Of a stretch of 46,634 bases of DNA, positions 1 through 10,888 are shown in pieces. Made by a program: the position numbers and the translations under genes. Each line of letters opens with the position of its first letter. The stretch's first letter is position 1. Below the pieces are notes generated by a model that worked only from the letters and a program-made list of their open reading frames with translations, did no database searches and was not told the DNA's origin. Source of the DNA: Saccoglossus kowalevskii (Eukaryota > Hemichordata > Enteropneusta > Harrimaniidae); NCBI RefSeq assembly GCF_000003605.2, contig NW_003141819.1, positions 100,335 through 146,968 on the forward strand, read 5' to 3'.

Positions 1-409
1 CATATATAGGTACTACAGGTGGACCTCTCTCAGATTTGTTCATTTTGTAATGATATCTTTAATTCTCTAATTTTGGTGAATATTTTTGTCATTTTTGGTA
101 AAAAGTGATATTTTCGACTTCTTGTTGAAAACTGTAAGTCCGATTGCTTTGATATTACATATATAGGTACTACATGTGGACCTCTCAGATTTGTTCATTT
201 TGTGATGATATCTTCAATTCTCTAATTTTGGTGAATATTTTTGTAATTTTCGGTAAAAAGTGATATTTTCGACTTGTTAAAAACCGTAAGTTCGATTGCT
301 TTGATACTATTCATATTGTTCATTTTCTAATGATGTCTTCAGTTCTTTAATTGAAATGTGCATTGCTAACAGCGGAGCTATCTCAGCCGATAGGCTGCTT
401 GTTTACTAG
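1..409 (+). mobile_element. 3' part of a Helitron-like element with ~157-bp tandem core repeats
   Basis: Two near-identical copies of a ~157-bp unit lie head to tail (1-157 and 158 to ~310). A third partial copy follows (about 311-352), starting in the part of the unit that reads ttgttcatttt. Just downstream is a small hairpin (CTATC at 379-383 pairs with GATAG at 389-393). The array then stops at CTAG (406-409) followed by T. A hairpin about 10 bases before CTRR-T is the classic Helitron 3' terminus. Tandem ~150-160-bp cores are typical of pearl/Helentron non-autonomous elements. The left part lies outside the window. The repeat is seen directly; the Helitron assignment is an inference. Confidence 0.6.
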
Positions 410-445
410 TTTTATCGAATTGTCAATATACTGGTATAATATAAT

Positions 446-588
446 AGCAATAACCCCCGCCGAAGTTGGGTATACCACTTGATATTGCACAATTCACTCC
501 ATATATGCACACACCTGCCGCTCGTGCATATATGTCGTCAATTGTGCAATATGAAGTGGTATACCCGCCTTCGGCGGGGGTTATTGCT
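446..588. mobile_element. Foldback (hairpin) MITE
   Basis: A ~143-bp near-perfect palindrome starts AGCAATAACCCCCGCCGAAG and ends with its complement. The arms pair over about 60 bases around a short centre (cacctgccgctcg). No clear target-site duplication is visible and no coding capacity exists. It sits in the intron just upstream of the first recognised exon of the UBX-LRR gene. The family is not recognised. Confidence 0.7.
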
Positions 589-689
589 TAAACACTTCAT
601 TTCCAACAAGATGGTCACACAGCCTTGTCACCAAAATGGTTTCTTTGGCAATATGCACTATATAAAGAAGAAAACATTTTTCATTTCAG

Positions 690-3600
690 GCCAAAGATCA
701 AGTTCTACGAGAGATAGCAGCTGACAGAGAGGCACAGAAGTTACGAATGAGATCACCACCTCCACCTAAAGAGGTTCCACAAGCAAAACCTGAATCAAGT
801 GTTAAATCACCTGTGAGTTGCCAGTCAACAGAGCCTAGCAAAGCTGACATGTGTATGCTTCAGGTGAATAATCAGCAATTGTTTTAATCAAGTCATGATC
901 TCCAATCTTTGTTCTCAGTAGTACATGTATATGCCCGGTAAATCTGTACATCTGGTGATTTTAGTAAAATTTCTTCATCGGCTTCCATGAGAGGTTGATC
1001 AAACATGTGCACATCATGCTACTTCCATGCGTGTCGCAGAACAGACCTGGAAATTAAAACATATTCCAATGTCAATACAATTTATTTCCTCAGATTCGTC
1101 TTCAAACAGGTCAAATTCTGAGGCAGTCTTTTATGGCAAATGTAACTTTACAACATGTGTTTGATTTTGTGATGGAGAAGAATCCTAAGCTTCGTAATGT
1201 GGGGTTTATGCAGCCTTTCCCTAGGAGAGAGTTTTCTGAATCAGACATGACGTCGTCATTAGCCGAGTTAGGACTAACTCCAAATGGTGCTTTAGTGGTT
1301 AAGAAGCTTGATGGACCAACACCACAAAAAGGTTTTTAAAAAAATAATGTATATGCATGGCTGAGTTAGAACATTTATACATTTTTTCCTGCAAGTACTT
1401 GTAATTTAGTGAGATGGTTTAGATATTTTTTAAATGACTTGAAAACTGTCTGGCCAATCTCAGCAACAGTGAATTCAATCTTACTAAAAATAAATGTATT
1501 GTAACCAATGGCATCACAGAACACAGTGGACGCTAGAAAATGTTTGATTGTATCATGGCTAGTAACCATGGTTGCATACGATTGTTGATGTATTCAAAAA
1601 TACAAAACTCACATACTACACACTTTGTGAATAAGAAATACACTCAGTTCCCTCAGACTCACACTGTTATGTGATTTTGTAATTATTTCGCAATTCATTT
1701 GTCTTCTTCAATTTGTACAAGATCATAATTTCATCTTATGAATCTTTTTGTTAATTAAACCCATCATCTCACTACTGTAACTGACAAATGTCTCTACTTC
1801 TTGTTGGCAGATGTACGAGTTCTTAAGTAAATGTAGACATCATTTTAGCTTGACATTTTTTAAGCCCATAGTTGTGTAGAGGAGATATAAATTACCTCCT
1901 CAAAAATAATCTGTTTTTAAATTTATTTTCAAGTATCAAAGGAAAACTCAGCAGAAGGAAGTGCAAGTGGGTCAAGTCAAGCAAGCCCAACTTCTCCCTC
2001 AGATGCACCAGCTGGAATCAGACCACCTGGTTTCCCGTTCCATCCAGCTGCTGAGTTAGGTTTAGAAGAGCAGCATTCATCTAGACATCAGTGGGGTAGA
2101 GGCAACAAGATGGACGACCAAGAAATGGAGAATCAGGATGAAAGAGCTGCAGAAGAACCTGTTCCTATGGTGATAAATGAACATGCAGAAGAAGAGGAAG
2201 GTGATGATAATGATGATGATAATATTGCAGTTCCTGGTGCAATGGCCGGGTGGGGTATTCCTCCAGGTAATATTTTTTGTGCATCTTTTCTATAAAAAAA
2301 TGACACCCTGAGAACAGCACAATTTGAGTTTGCTGATTTAAATCTCAGATAATACCAAGGTAACTTCTGTGCTTGTGAATGAATACATGTACCTTGAGAA
2401 AAAGTAAAATAAAATTTTATAATAATGATTATTGCTCCCAGTTAATGCAAGCTTGTTCCTTTAGAAAATAGAATCCTTGAAAACAAAAGTAACTCAGTTA
2501 AAACCAGGATAGTGCAGTTTGAACAAGCATTTATTTTCTTTTGTTTTTTAGTAGCTCCTGGAAATTTGTTTGGTGGTCAGTTTGGTGGTGGTGCACATGA
2601 CTGGGGTGCGGGACACTCTATGGGCCATGGTGTTCCTGATCTTAATCAAGGATTACCTGCAGATAATCCAGAAGAACCAAGTGTACACAGAGAAGGTATG
2701 ATAATAAAATATCTGCACTCAATCCCAAGACACCTGCACCCTATCGCAGACACCTGCAACCTATCCCAGACACCTGCAACCAACCCCGACACCTGCACCC
2801 TGACCTATTATGAGCATCACGTTAATTTTGCCCAAATCAAAACAAAATTTCGTCACCTGGCAATCATCACTAGTGAAAACAGAGGAAGAAAACACTTAAC
2901 AAATGTTGAGACTCTCCTGAACTGTGTAACAAGACTGTCTCTACATGTGCAACATATATAAATTTGGTTGCTCAGTATTACTTCAAAGTTGAGTTTGTGA
3001 TGTTTCTTCACTAACTGTTTTCAGGGCTCTTAGACCAGTGTTCCAGAAGAGCTAGCACAGAGCCCATAGAAATACATGGTACAGTCGTGTGCGCTAGAGC
3101 AACATAGAACATTCTGTGATGCTGAGTTAAATTGGCAGTTGAGTGTGGAAAAAAATCAGTTTTAACTGTGAACTTTTACTGTGCCTTTATAGCAATGCAC
3201 AAATTTTATTTTTTTTCATTCTACCACTTACTCTAGCTGCTGTAGCTGCTGCTCTACAAAGAATGGCTGCCAACCAGAAACATGATTCACAGTCATCCAG
3301 GAGGTGTTTGGCTCTTGAAGTACATTCACTACTGGAGCTATGCGTTTCTTCCATTGCTCACCGAGTAAAGACACAACACCAGCATTTGAATCTTGGAGCC
3401 ATGCCATTGGACGTTGCCGAAAAACTTCTCAAGGTGATGATGGTGGAAGGTACGCTGAGGCCAAAGACATTGAATATTTTCTTACCTTGGCAAGTGCAAT
3501 CATCACTTTTAATTTCTCAAGTATTGATGCCATCAATGTATAGCACCTGCATAACTTGTAAACTGCAATTATATGCTGTGCTACAAATGATGATGACTTG

Positions 3601-6600
3601 ATGTGAATCAATCACCAAGAGTGTTGACTGTAGATCTGATGTACTCACTCTTTAACTTTTACCATCCACAGTCGCCTGAGACAATTGGTTTTGGACTGTT
3701 ACAAGTATACCACCAATGAGTTGTTATTCGCTGTCAGACTTCACACCAACCTTGTGCATCTCAGCCTGTGTTCATGCCCGCTCATCAGTGATAATGGGGT
3801 GGCACCCCTTAAAAGTAAGTGCAATGCGCCGATTTAGGAATACATTTTCATATGTGAATACCACCTATGACTGGTGATTCGTATCAACAATACCAAATAT
3901 CACTGAAAGTTTGAAAAACTATTTACCATTTGACACATATGTTTCCTATAGATTTGAAAATGTCAGTCATTTCACAGTCGCAATCCAAACCACATGTTGT
4001 TAACATGAATATAGAAAATAGATTATTTCTGTAAAAGCTCTAGAAGTCTTGTTCAAATTTGTTTGGAACAATATCATTGCAGTACACTCTAGATGTTAGT
4101 GGATATATATGGAAAGGTTCGACCGTGAAAACTGAAAAGAAATTTATTTTATTACATATACAATTATATTCAAGAAGATGCACACTGTAAACAAAATCTA
4201 AAAAGAGACCAGAAAAAAGAACCTAACATCAACCCTGGCCATTTCTTGTGCTTGCACGTTTGTTACTATGGTTGTACACTCTTATCCACTTTAATATAAT
4301 TTATTTTTACAGCATTAAAAAGACTAAAACATCTTAATCTCAGTTCTTGCCGGCAGTTAACAGACAAGGTTTTAGATACAGTTAAAGGTAAAGTTTATAT
4401 GTTTACTGATATCACATAATTGTTAAGATTAGATACCGATACGCAAAATAAAGCTACAGTGTAGCATGAAAGAGTCTATTTAATTAGTTTTCTGAAATTG
4501 ATGTACATTTTAAAATTGCAAAAAAAATTTTGCTTGAATTTAATAAAAGCTGGAAAAAAGTTGTGACGCATTTTAATGCATGCAACTACAATTACCAGAA
4601 CCTGAATTATTTTTCTCAGTGTTCAAGAATGTTGTATCTCTTTGTGAGTTGAGTAAGAAGAATAACTTTTTACCTACCACTGTTACACAGCTGATAATAT
4701 AACCCTTTTAGTATTTAAGTATTTAGTTACATTGTCACTGGAAGAGACCAGTGTTACAGACCGGGGAATGCAAAGCTATTTACAATCTTCACCATCTACA
4801 TTATCTCATCTTAATCTCAACAAGACCTCAGTCACTGATGCTACACTTCAGGCATTATCAGGTATGCATCTGGTTATTGCCTACTTCAGTATATCAGCAT
4901 TTTATTAAAATCTGTTTTTTTTAATACTGCTGTTTTAAATAATTGTGTGATCTTGTGTCTTTATTGTGTGTAAGTAAATAAGTAAGTTATTATCAATTAA
5001 TACTGTTTCTGTTGTTATTTTATAGCTCTTACACACCTCAAATCTCTAGGCTTGGAAGGAACTAAGGTAAATTTTCGTCAACTACTGCACAGATACTTTA
5101 TTGTATTATCCCGAAGGCCAATTTCATAACTAATTGAATTTGATATTTTCATGTTTTACTGTTTTTTCAGATTAGTCATCTTGACTGCTTAAAAGCCCTT
5201 AGTAAACTCCAGTCATTGAACATATGCAGTACAAATCTACCGGCCATTGCTCTTTCACATCTCAAGTCACTGACATCGTTGTCATCTTTAAATATATCAA
5301 ACATTGATTGTATGAATGGAGATGAAGCGTTACAATGTCTTTCAGGTAAGTCATTTGGTTATAGACCATTATGCATAGTAGTGAGTAGTGTAGTGACAGT
5401 ATTGTCTTGAAGAAATTATGCTTGTGTTGTTTTCATTAAATACATTATTGAAGGACATAATCTCTTTTCATATTTCCATTAAATATCTGCCAAGGAATGT
5501 ATTTGTCATCGTCTGATTTACAAATACTTTTCATAATGAACAGGAGTTCAAATCTATGCAAGAAAGAATATTCTGGAGTGGGGGTTTGTTACTACAACTA
5601 TGACTGCATATTGTGACATGATCCACATATGACTGCAGACTTGTTGTTTTATCTGTAGGTTTAAAGTTGACGCATTTGAAGATGCCAAGTCGACACACAA
5701 CGACTGATGTTGGTTTAAAGTATATTTCAGGTATTTATTACATTCATAACGTGCGTATCTCCAATTTCTCGTAATACACAACACGCTTGAATTGATACAA
5801 TATTATAATCACTGACGATAATTTATCGCTCGTTGGAATCCATTAATCACACAACTTGCAAAATCAAAGAATTATTGTTTACTGTGTTATTGCAGACATG
5901 CCACTGGTTGTGCTGGACTTAACAGATTACATTCGAATAACAGACGAGGGAGTTCGGCACCTATCCAATATGAGAAGGTAATTGTGGCTAGTGATTATGG
6001 TTTTGCTAAACCTAATAATTTATATTCAAATTGAATTAAAAGGAATTAAAAATGTATCATAATTGAAAGCCATACAGTATCTGTACTGTGATGTAACTAT
6101 TACTTGTTAGCTTGTGCAGTCTCCATATGTGTTCACAACTAAATGACATGTTTGAAACTAATTTTGAGAGTTCAACTAATTTGTTTAATAATGCCTGACT
6201 TACTGATGATAAACTCTTAATTCGATAAGGGACACCTTTGTATTGGTATGCAATGAAATAAAGAAAACTTTTTGCTGTTTATTGAGGTCTTAGATTCAGT
6301 TATATGAAGTCTTAAAAGTCTTTAACAAGGTCTTAACCTTGAAGAGCTGAAACCAGTAGTAACCCTGCAGAGGGAACTGCAGAATTTGATGTACAATACT
6401 TTGAATCCTGTTCAAAGGTTACCTACTTCCCAGCTTTGAGTCATCACAATCAATGAAACTAAAAATTGCCATGCCCAGCCATGATGTACTAAAATAATTT
6501 TTAAAAATAAGTTTCCATTTTGTATCATGGACTATGCAAAGATTAATTTGCAGCTACTTTGCAGTAGTAAGTAATTAAGTGAGTGGGATGGATGGATGGA

Positions 6601-9600
6601 TGGATGGGTGTGTGTTTGTTGGGGTGTTGGTAGATGGCGTAGGTATTGCACAGACCTATACATTTATGTATGCGAAGTGGTTGCAATTGACTTTTCTTTA
6701 TTTCTGACTTTTAGCCTTAATAGTTTATTTCTTGTGAACACAAAGATCACTGATGATGCAATGACACATATTCAAGGTAAATATTCACTTTACACAACTT
6801 AACAAAACTTTCACAATATGCTTGTTTCTTTGTAAACAAATCCATGTCATTGCATGTCTGTATTCTTAGTCCATGAATTGCCTTTTTAAACCTTATACAT
6901 GACATAGATAAATGTTGGGTTTGTATGCTTATAGGTGTTGGGTTTGTATGCTTATAGGAACTATCAAAGCAAGCTTACATATTGGACCAGTATTCTCTTC
7001 AGATCTGATACAAAATACTTTGACTAAATGAAAATGAAATGGTTTTTGAAAAATAAGAAATAGTGACTGAAGTATCTGATTCACGTTGCAGTCCAAAACT
7101 ATGATTACTATGAGATTATTACGAGGATACCTCAAAGTATGCACAAAGACAGTACAGCGAGAGTGTCAACCGACACACAGCGGAGGTCGATGCAAGGTGT
7201 ACTGTCTGAGTGCATACTTTGAGGTATCCTCATAATAACCTTATTATTATACATCTTTTCCATCCAAGGATACATTGTGGGAATGCCGAAATCCAAAAAG
7301 TTTAGAACAGAATCAGCGAACTTCTTTGTGTGGAGTCCAGTCAAACCTTGGTTGTAACTTATGGCGTTACGGTGACAGATGTATAATAATAGTTATTTAC
7401 TTTTTGTAGTATAAGTAAATCACCCATGCTTGTTTTCTGATCACCAATTCTTATATGGTTGTTTTCTAGGTTTGTCAAATCTTGTTGAACTGTGTTTAGA
7501 TCACACAGAGATCAGCAATAAAGGAGCGACAGTCCTTGGATTTTTCAATAAATTACAAGTTCTTGGTTTAGCATCAACAAGGTTAGTACAGATGGGTTCT
7601 TATAGTCTCTGTATGGTATTGACTGTTTTGTTTTTCTGATATAGTTGCTAATTGTTTGATATTTCCATTGTGTATTTGCATTATCAGCAACTATTTACAT
7701 TTCCAGGTTTATTCCTAAGTTTTAATTTGTGAAGATCAGTGATTTTAAGCAGTGCATACATTCCTGACAATACCAGGTTTAACAGTACACATAGTACATT
7801 TTTTTCAAACTGAGCCCGATGGAACACAAGCACCTGTGGACCTGAACCAAGGTTCACATTCATTAGCCAATCATTTACTATCTTCTGATTTAACAAAAAT
7901 TTTAATGTAAACTGTTGTGATTTCTTAAGGGTCAAAGTTCATTGTGTCCAAAGATTTGTTGAAATATTGTATCTTTTGTATTATATTAGGGTTACCAGCA
8001 AATTACTGAAAAGTCACGTATTAAACAAATTAGTTATGTTAAATAAGCTCAATCTGAGGGATACGAAGATCAGAGATAACGGTGAGTTTTAGAAATGTGT
8101 TATGTTACCTGGGTAATAAGATTGTTAGACACTAGTAAAATCAACTGATTTTGATAATAGATTGTACGGCGTAGCAATGCACACATGACGTACATAGTAT
8201 AAGTTTTGAGACTCAAAATTGTTTTTTGGATGTGCCCAGACAAATTTAGTTCAAAGTTGGTACAAAAACAAAACTTAATGATAGACTTGTGCCTGTCTGT
8301 TTAGTTTTCTGTTTTTTGTCCCACAAAACAACATTTGAATATCACACAACGTTTCTCATGTATGCCTGGGCTGATTTCATTCAAACTTGACATTGACATC
8401 ACTCATGCTGGGTTACATGTCATTATGTTTCACATTTTTTTATTCAAAAAAGGCTGACTAGTAGCTATTTTCATACCTGTTATTCAGATATACAGATTTT
8501 GTTTAAAATTTAGTACAAAGGCAAGATATAATGGGATTTTAATATTTAACTGACTAGTGGTCATTTTTGTCAAAACAAATCATAAAATTAATTTTGTTTA
8601 AATTTAGTTCATAGGCTGTATGATGTTTTGTATGTTCTTCAATACTACTGTCAAAGTAATGCATAATGGTCTTGAAAATTCATGAAATTATAATTTTATT
8701 TCAATATGGGAATATTCCCATACAGTAGAACGTCGATTATCCGAACCTACTGTGTGTCCCCAAAAGTTTGTATGCATGTCTGGCTGTGTTCGGTATAATA
8801 CAAAAGTCAACTGTGGACAATAAATACTACAGTCGTCTTGTGTGATTTCCTGGTGCAACGCTTTCAATAAAGCTATTATCAACATGTAATCCGACGTCTT
8901 TCACGTGTACATTCATTGTTTATAGTGTCTGCGCAAACAATGAAACGAATTACAGTATCGAATAATTTCCTAAATTCAGACAAGCCTATTATGCAACACC
9001 AGTGTTCCACTGTAAATAAAAAATGTCCTAAAAACACAAACTTCATCAAATGTCTTCTCCACTGTTTACAGTCAGATCCTTAACTTTACGAAGTTGTAAG
9101 TCACCGCAGTTCGGATATGTTTCCCGGGAAAATTGTACACGGTTCCACTGCCGTCAAAGAAACGCAGCCATGAGCCGATCCCATGTTTTTTTTTGATTTT
9201 TAATTTTAATGTCCAGTATCAGAAGTCACATCCTTTTCGGAATAAAAAAAGAAAGAAAATAACTTCTGGGATGTCTTGCCACAGAAGCGACGTCAGTTTA
9301 ATAGTGCAGTGAAAAAGAGTGACGAAACGACAAAACCTTGGTGTGCCTCTTTGATGGTTTATCAGCAGACAACGGCAACCAATGACCACAGTCGGTGGGC
9401 CGTTTGATGGTTCACAGTGTCAAAGTATTTACATCCGGTGATCACAGTGGCCAACCTGGATTTTTACATCAATTTATTATGTCAATCGTTCTGGGTATTA
9501 AAAACTTTGCTGAATACAATAAAATCGGGACATCTTGTAGCAGTTAACCATTCGAACATCCACGAGCGATTTGGTAACATCGAGCCGATCTATACACAGC

Positions 9601-10888
9601 GAATACGAAGTAACCTTTCACCTGTTTACTTTATCAGCGTCTTTTATCTAGTGCTGGCATGGCTACCCCAGTGAAACGCAAACGCTGTGTGCTTGATTTG
9701 GACGCGAAAGTGTCAATTATAAATCGACTAGAACGTGGTGAAATCGCAAGCAATCTATTTACCGAGTAATGTGTTGGTAAAACGAAAGCTGCTGGATTTT
9801 TCCAGTAAAATGGATTCAAGTGCAGGACTGAAACGAAAGATAATGAAAACAGCCAATGACGATCGTTTAGAGAAATCCGTCGACACTTGGTTCCGGGACT
9901 TGGTTTTCCCAAGAAAGAAGCAAAGGAACTTTATTATCGCTACATTTTACGGACATTTTGAAACATTTTTTAACATTCCAGCGTGCAACATTTTAATTAC
10001 AATGTATTACTGATTAAATAAAAATGTTTTTAATGACGTACTCTACATGTACTAAAGTTTGATTTCATTACAGTCATGTGCGTTAGAATGTGTGTACGTG
10101 AGCCTGTAAATTTGAGCACGCCCACACAAGATCGCATATCCAAACTGTTTACATAACCGAACAAAAAGCATGTCCCCCTAACAGTACGGATAATCGACGT
10201 TCTACTGTATTGTGATACTTAAAATTAAAGTGTTCAGAACCATTTTTTAGATATGACTGTGCTGATTTCATTAAGATGTGTACGAGTTTGAATATTAAAA
10301 ACACTAAATTATTGAGTAATATTAAGTATTACAAATATTGTACATGAATTATTAACTGATGCATTACCACTCAGTCTAATATTGTAAATGAATTATTCGC
10401 TGCATCTTTGCCACCCAATGTCTGTTTATTCGGCCATCATCTCATCACTATACAATGACAAATTCTGTTCAGCCAATGTGTTCTACAGTGCGCCTTCTTT
10501 CGCCAGTTTACATTTTTTGTTTTTATTTTCCTTTCATAAGCTATGTCAACTGTGATTGGGTGGATTAGAGGCTCATCAATTTGACATAATATTTATCTAA
10601 AAAATAATGATATGGTACTGTTATAACAAAAACATATGACAATAGACAGATGGTCTTTATATAGATGTGATCACTAACACAGGTGTGACTATATGAATTA
10701 TTGACTGATGTGTTTCCTCCACAGGTCTGGATGCTTTAAAACTACCACACTTGACACTCATCAACTTAGACCGCACACAAGTGTCGCCTAATGCTATTGA
10801 GCATTTACAAGGCTGCCCACAGCTAAAGTTCATCCGCATGAAAGAATTACAGCCAAGACGACATGAAGATGATGATACCGATGATTAA
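690..10888 (+). CDS. UBX domain and leucine-rich-repeat protein gene (3' part, 17 exons)
   Basis: Exons: 690-863, 1094-1331, 1934-2266, 2552-2695, 3025-3078 (least certain), 3237-3489, 3672-3814, 4313-4387, 4712-4861, 5026-5066, 5171-5345, 5659-5730, 5896-5977, 6715-6776, 7470-7581, 7990-8081 and 10725-10888 (TAA). All phases join cleanly to 787 residues. The order is a charged linker (REIAADREAQKLRM), a UBX domain with the FPR loop (PFPRREF), an acidic stretch (EEEEGDDNDDDN), a Gly-rich segment, an alpha-helical segment, then about 12 leucine-rich repeats (LxxLxLxxTxITDxG type, as in FBXL/AMN1 proteins) and an acidic tail. UBX domains bind p97/VCP, so a p97 adaptor with an LRR substrate-binding arm is the inferred role. 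The N-terminal exons lie outside the window. I know no standard symbol for this combination. Confidence 0.88.
1094..1331 (+). CDS. UBX-domain exon
   Basis: The acceptor is tttcctcag and the donor is AAAAAG|GTTTTT, giving phase 0 in and phase 1 out. The translation begins IRLQTGQILRQSF and passes through VTLQHVFDFV. It then reaches the FPR signature (PFPRREF) and a final strand with GALVVKK. This is the ubiquitin-like UBX fold, and the FPR loop is the p97 N-domain contact. Almost the entire domain is in this one exon. Confidence 0.88.
2721..2802. repeat. 20-bp minisatellite
   Basis: About four tandem copies of a unit close to CACCTGCAACCTATCCCAGA lie in the intron after the Gly-rich exon. Confidence 0.75.
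3672..10888 (+). CDS. Leucine-rich-repeat block of the UBX-LRR gene
   Basis: Eleven exons of 41-175 bp encode repeats such as LRQLVLDCYKYTTNELL, LVHLSLCSCPLISDNG, LKHLNLSSCRQLTDKVL, LSHLNLNKTSVTDATL and LVELCLDHTEISNKGA. Most introns are phase 1, so exons can be duplicated without frame change; this fits growth of the repeat array by exon duplication. The last exon ends QPRRHEDDDTDD and a stop. An AATAAA at 11251-11256 is a candidate poly(A) signal about 360 bp after the stop. Confidence 0.85.
6583..6607. repeat. (ATGG)n microsatellite
   Basis: About five units of GGAT/ATGG run into a GT-rich stretch inside the intron before the exon at 6715. Confidence 0.8.
6912..6958. repeat. Tandem duplication of 23-24 bp
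   Basis: The segment GTTGGGTTTGTATGCTTATA occurs twice in direct succession. Confidence 0.8.
7116..7238. mobile_element. Foldback MITE (~120 bp)
   Basis: Inverted arms contain GAGGATACCTCAAAGTATGC on the left (from 7123) and its complement on the right (to 7231). Pairing continues inward through AGACAGTAC / GTACTGTCT around a ~40-base centre. It has no coding capacity and lies in an intron of the UBX-LRR gene. A duplicated TTATTA-like flank is suggested but not clean. Confidence 0.7.
8721..10209 (+). mobile_element. Tc1/mariner-superfamily pogo/Tigger element, defective
   Basis: The element spans 8723-10207 and is flanked on both sides by TA (8721-8722 and 10208-10209), the expected duplication for this superfamily. 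Its terminal inverted repeats begin CAGTAGAACGTCGATTATCC and match over about 23 bases with one mismatch. The inside contains a broken pogo-type transposase start (see the pseudogene entry), and the catalytic DDE region is missing. It lies in the last intron of the UBX-LRR gene, same orientation as the host gene. Superfamily assignment is firm from termini plus protein. Confidence 0.9.
9659..9914 (+). pseudogene. pogo/Tigger transposase N-terminal remnant
   Basis: An ATG at 9659 opens MATPVKRKRCVLDLDAKVSI followed by INRLERGE, the CENP-B/pogo-type helix-turn-helix start. The frame stops at 9767-9769. A short CVGKT (the family's GVGKS-like turn) continues in another frame. The frame starting at 9735 then carries FSSKMDSSAGLKRKIMK and DDRLEKSVDTWF, which is the conserved second DNA-binding segment. 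At least two frameshifts and loss of everything after about residue 90 make it non-functional. Homology is recognised from family motifs. Confidence 0.85.
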
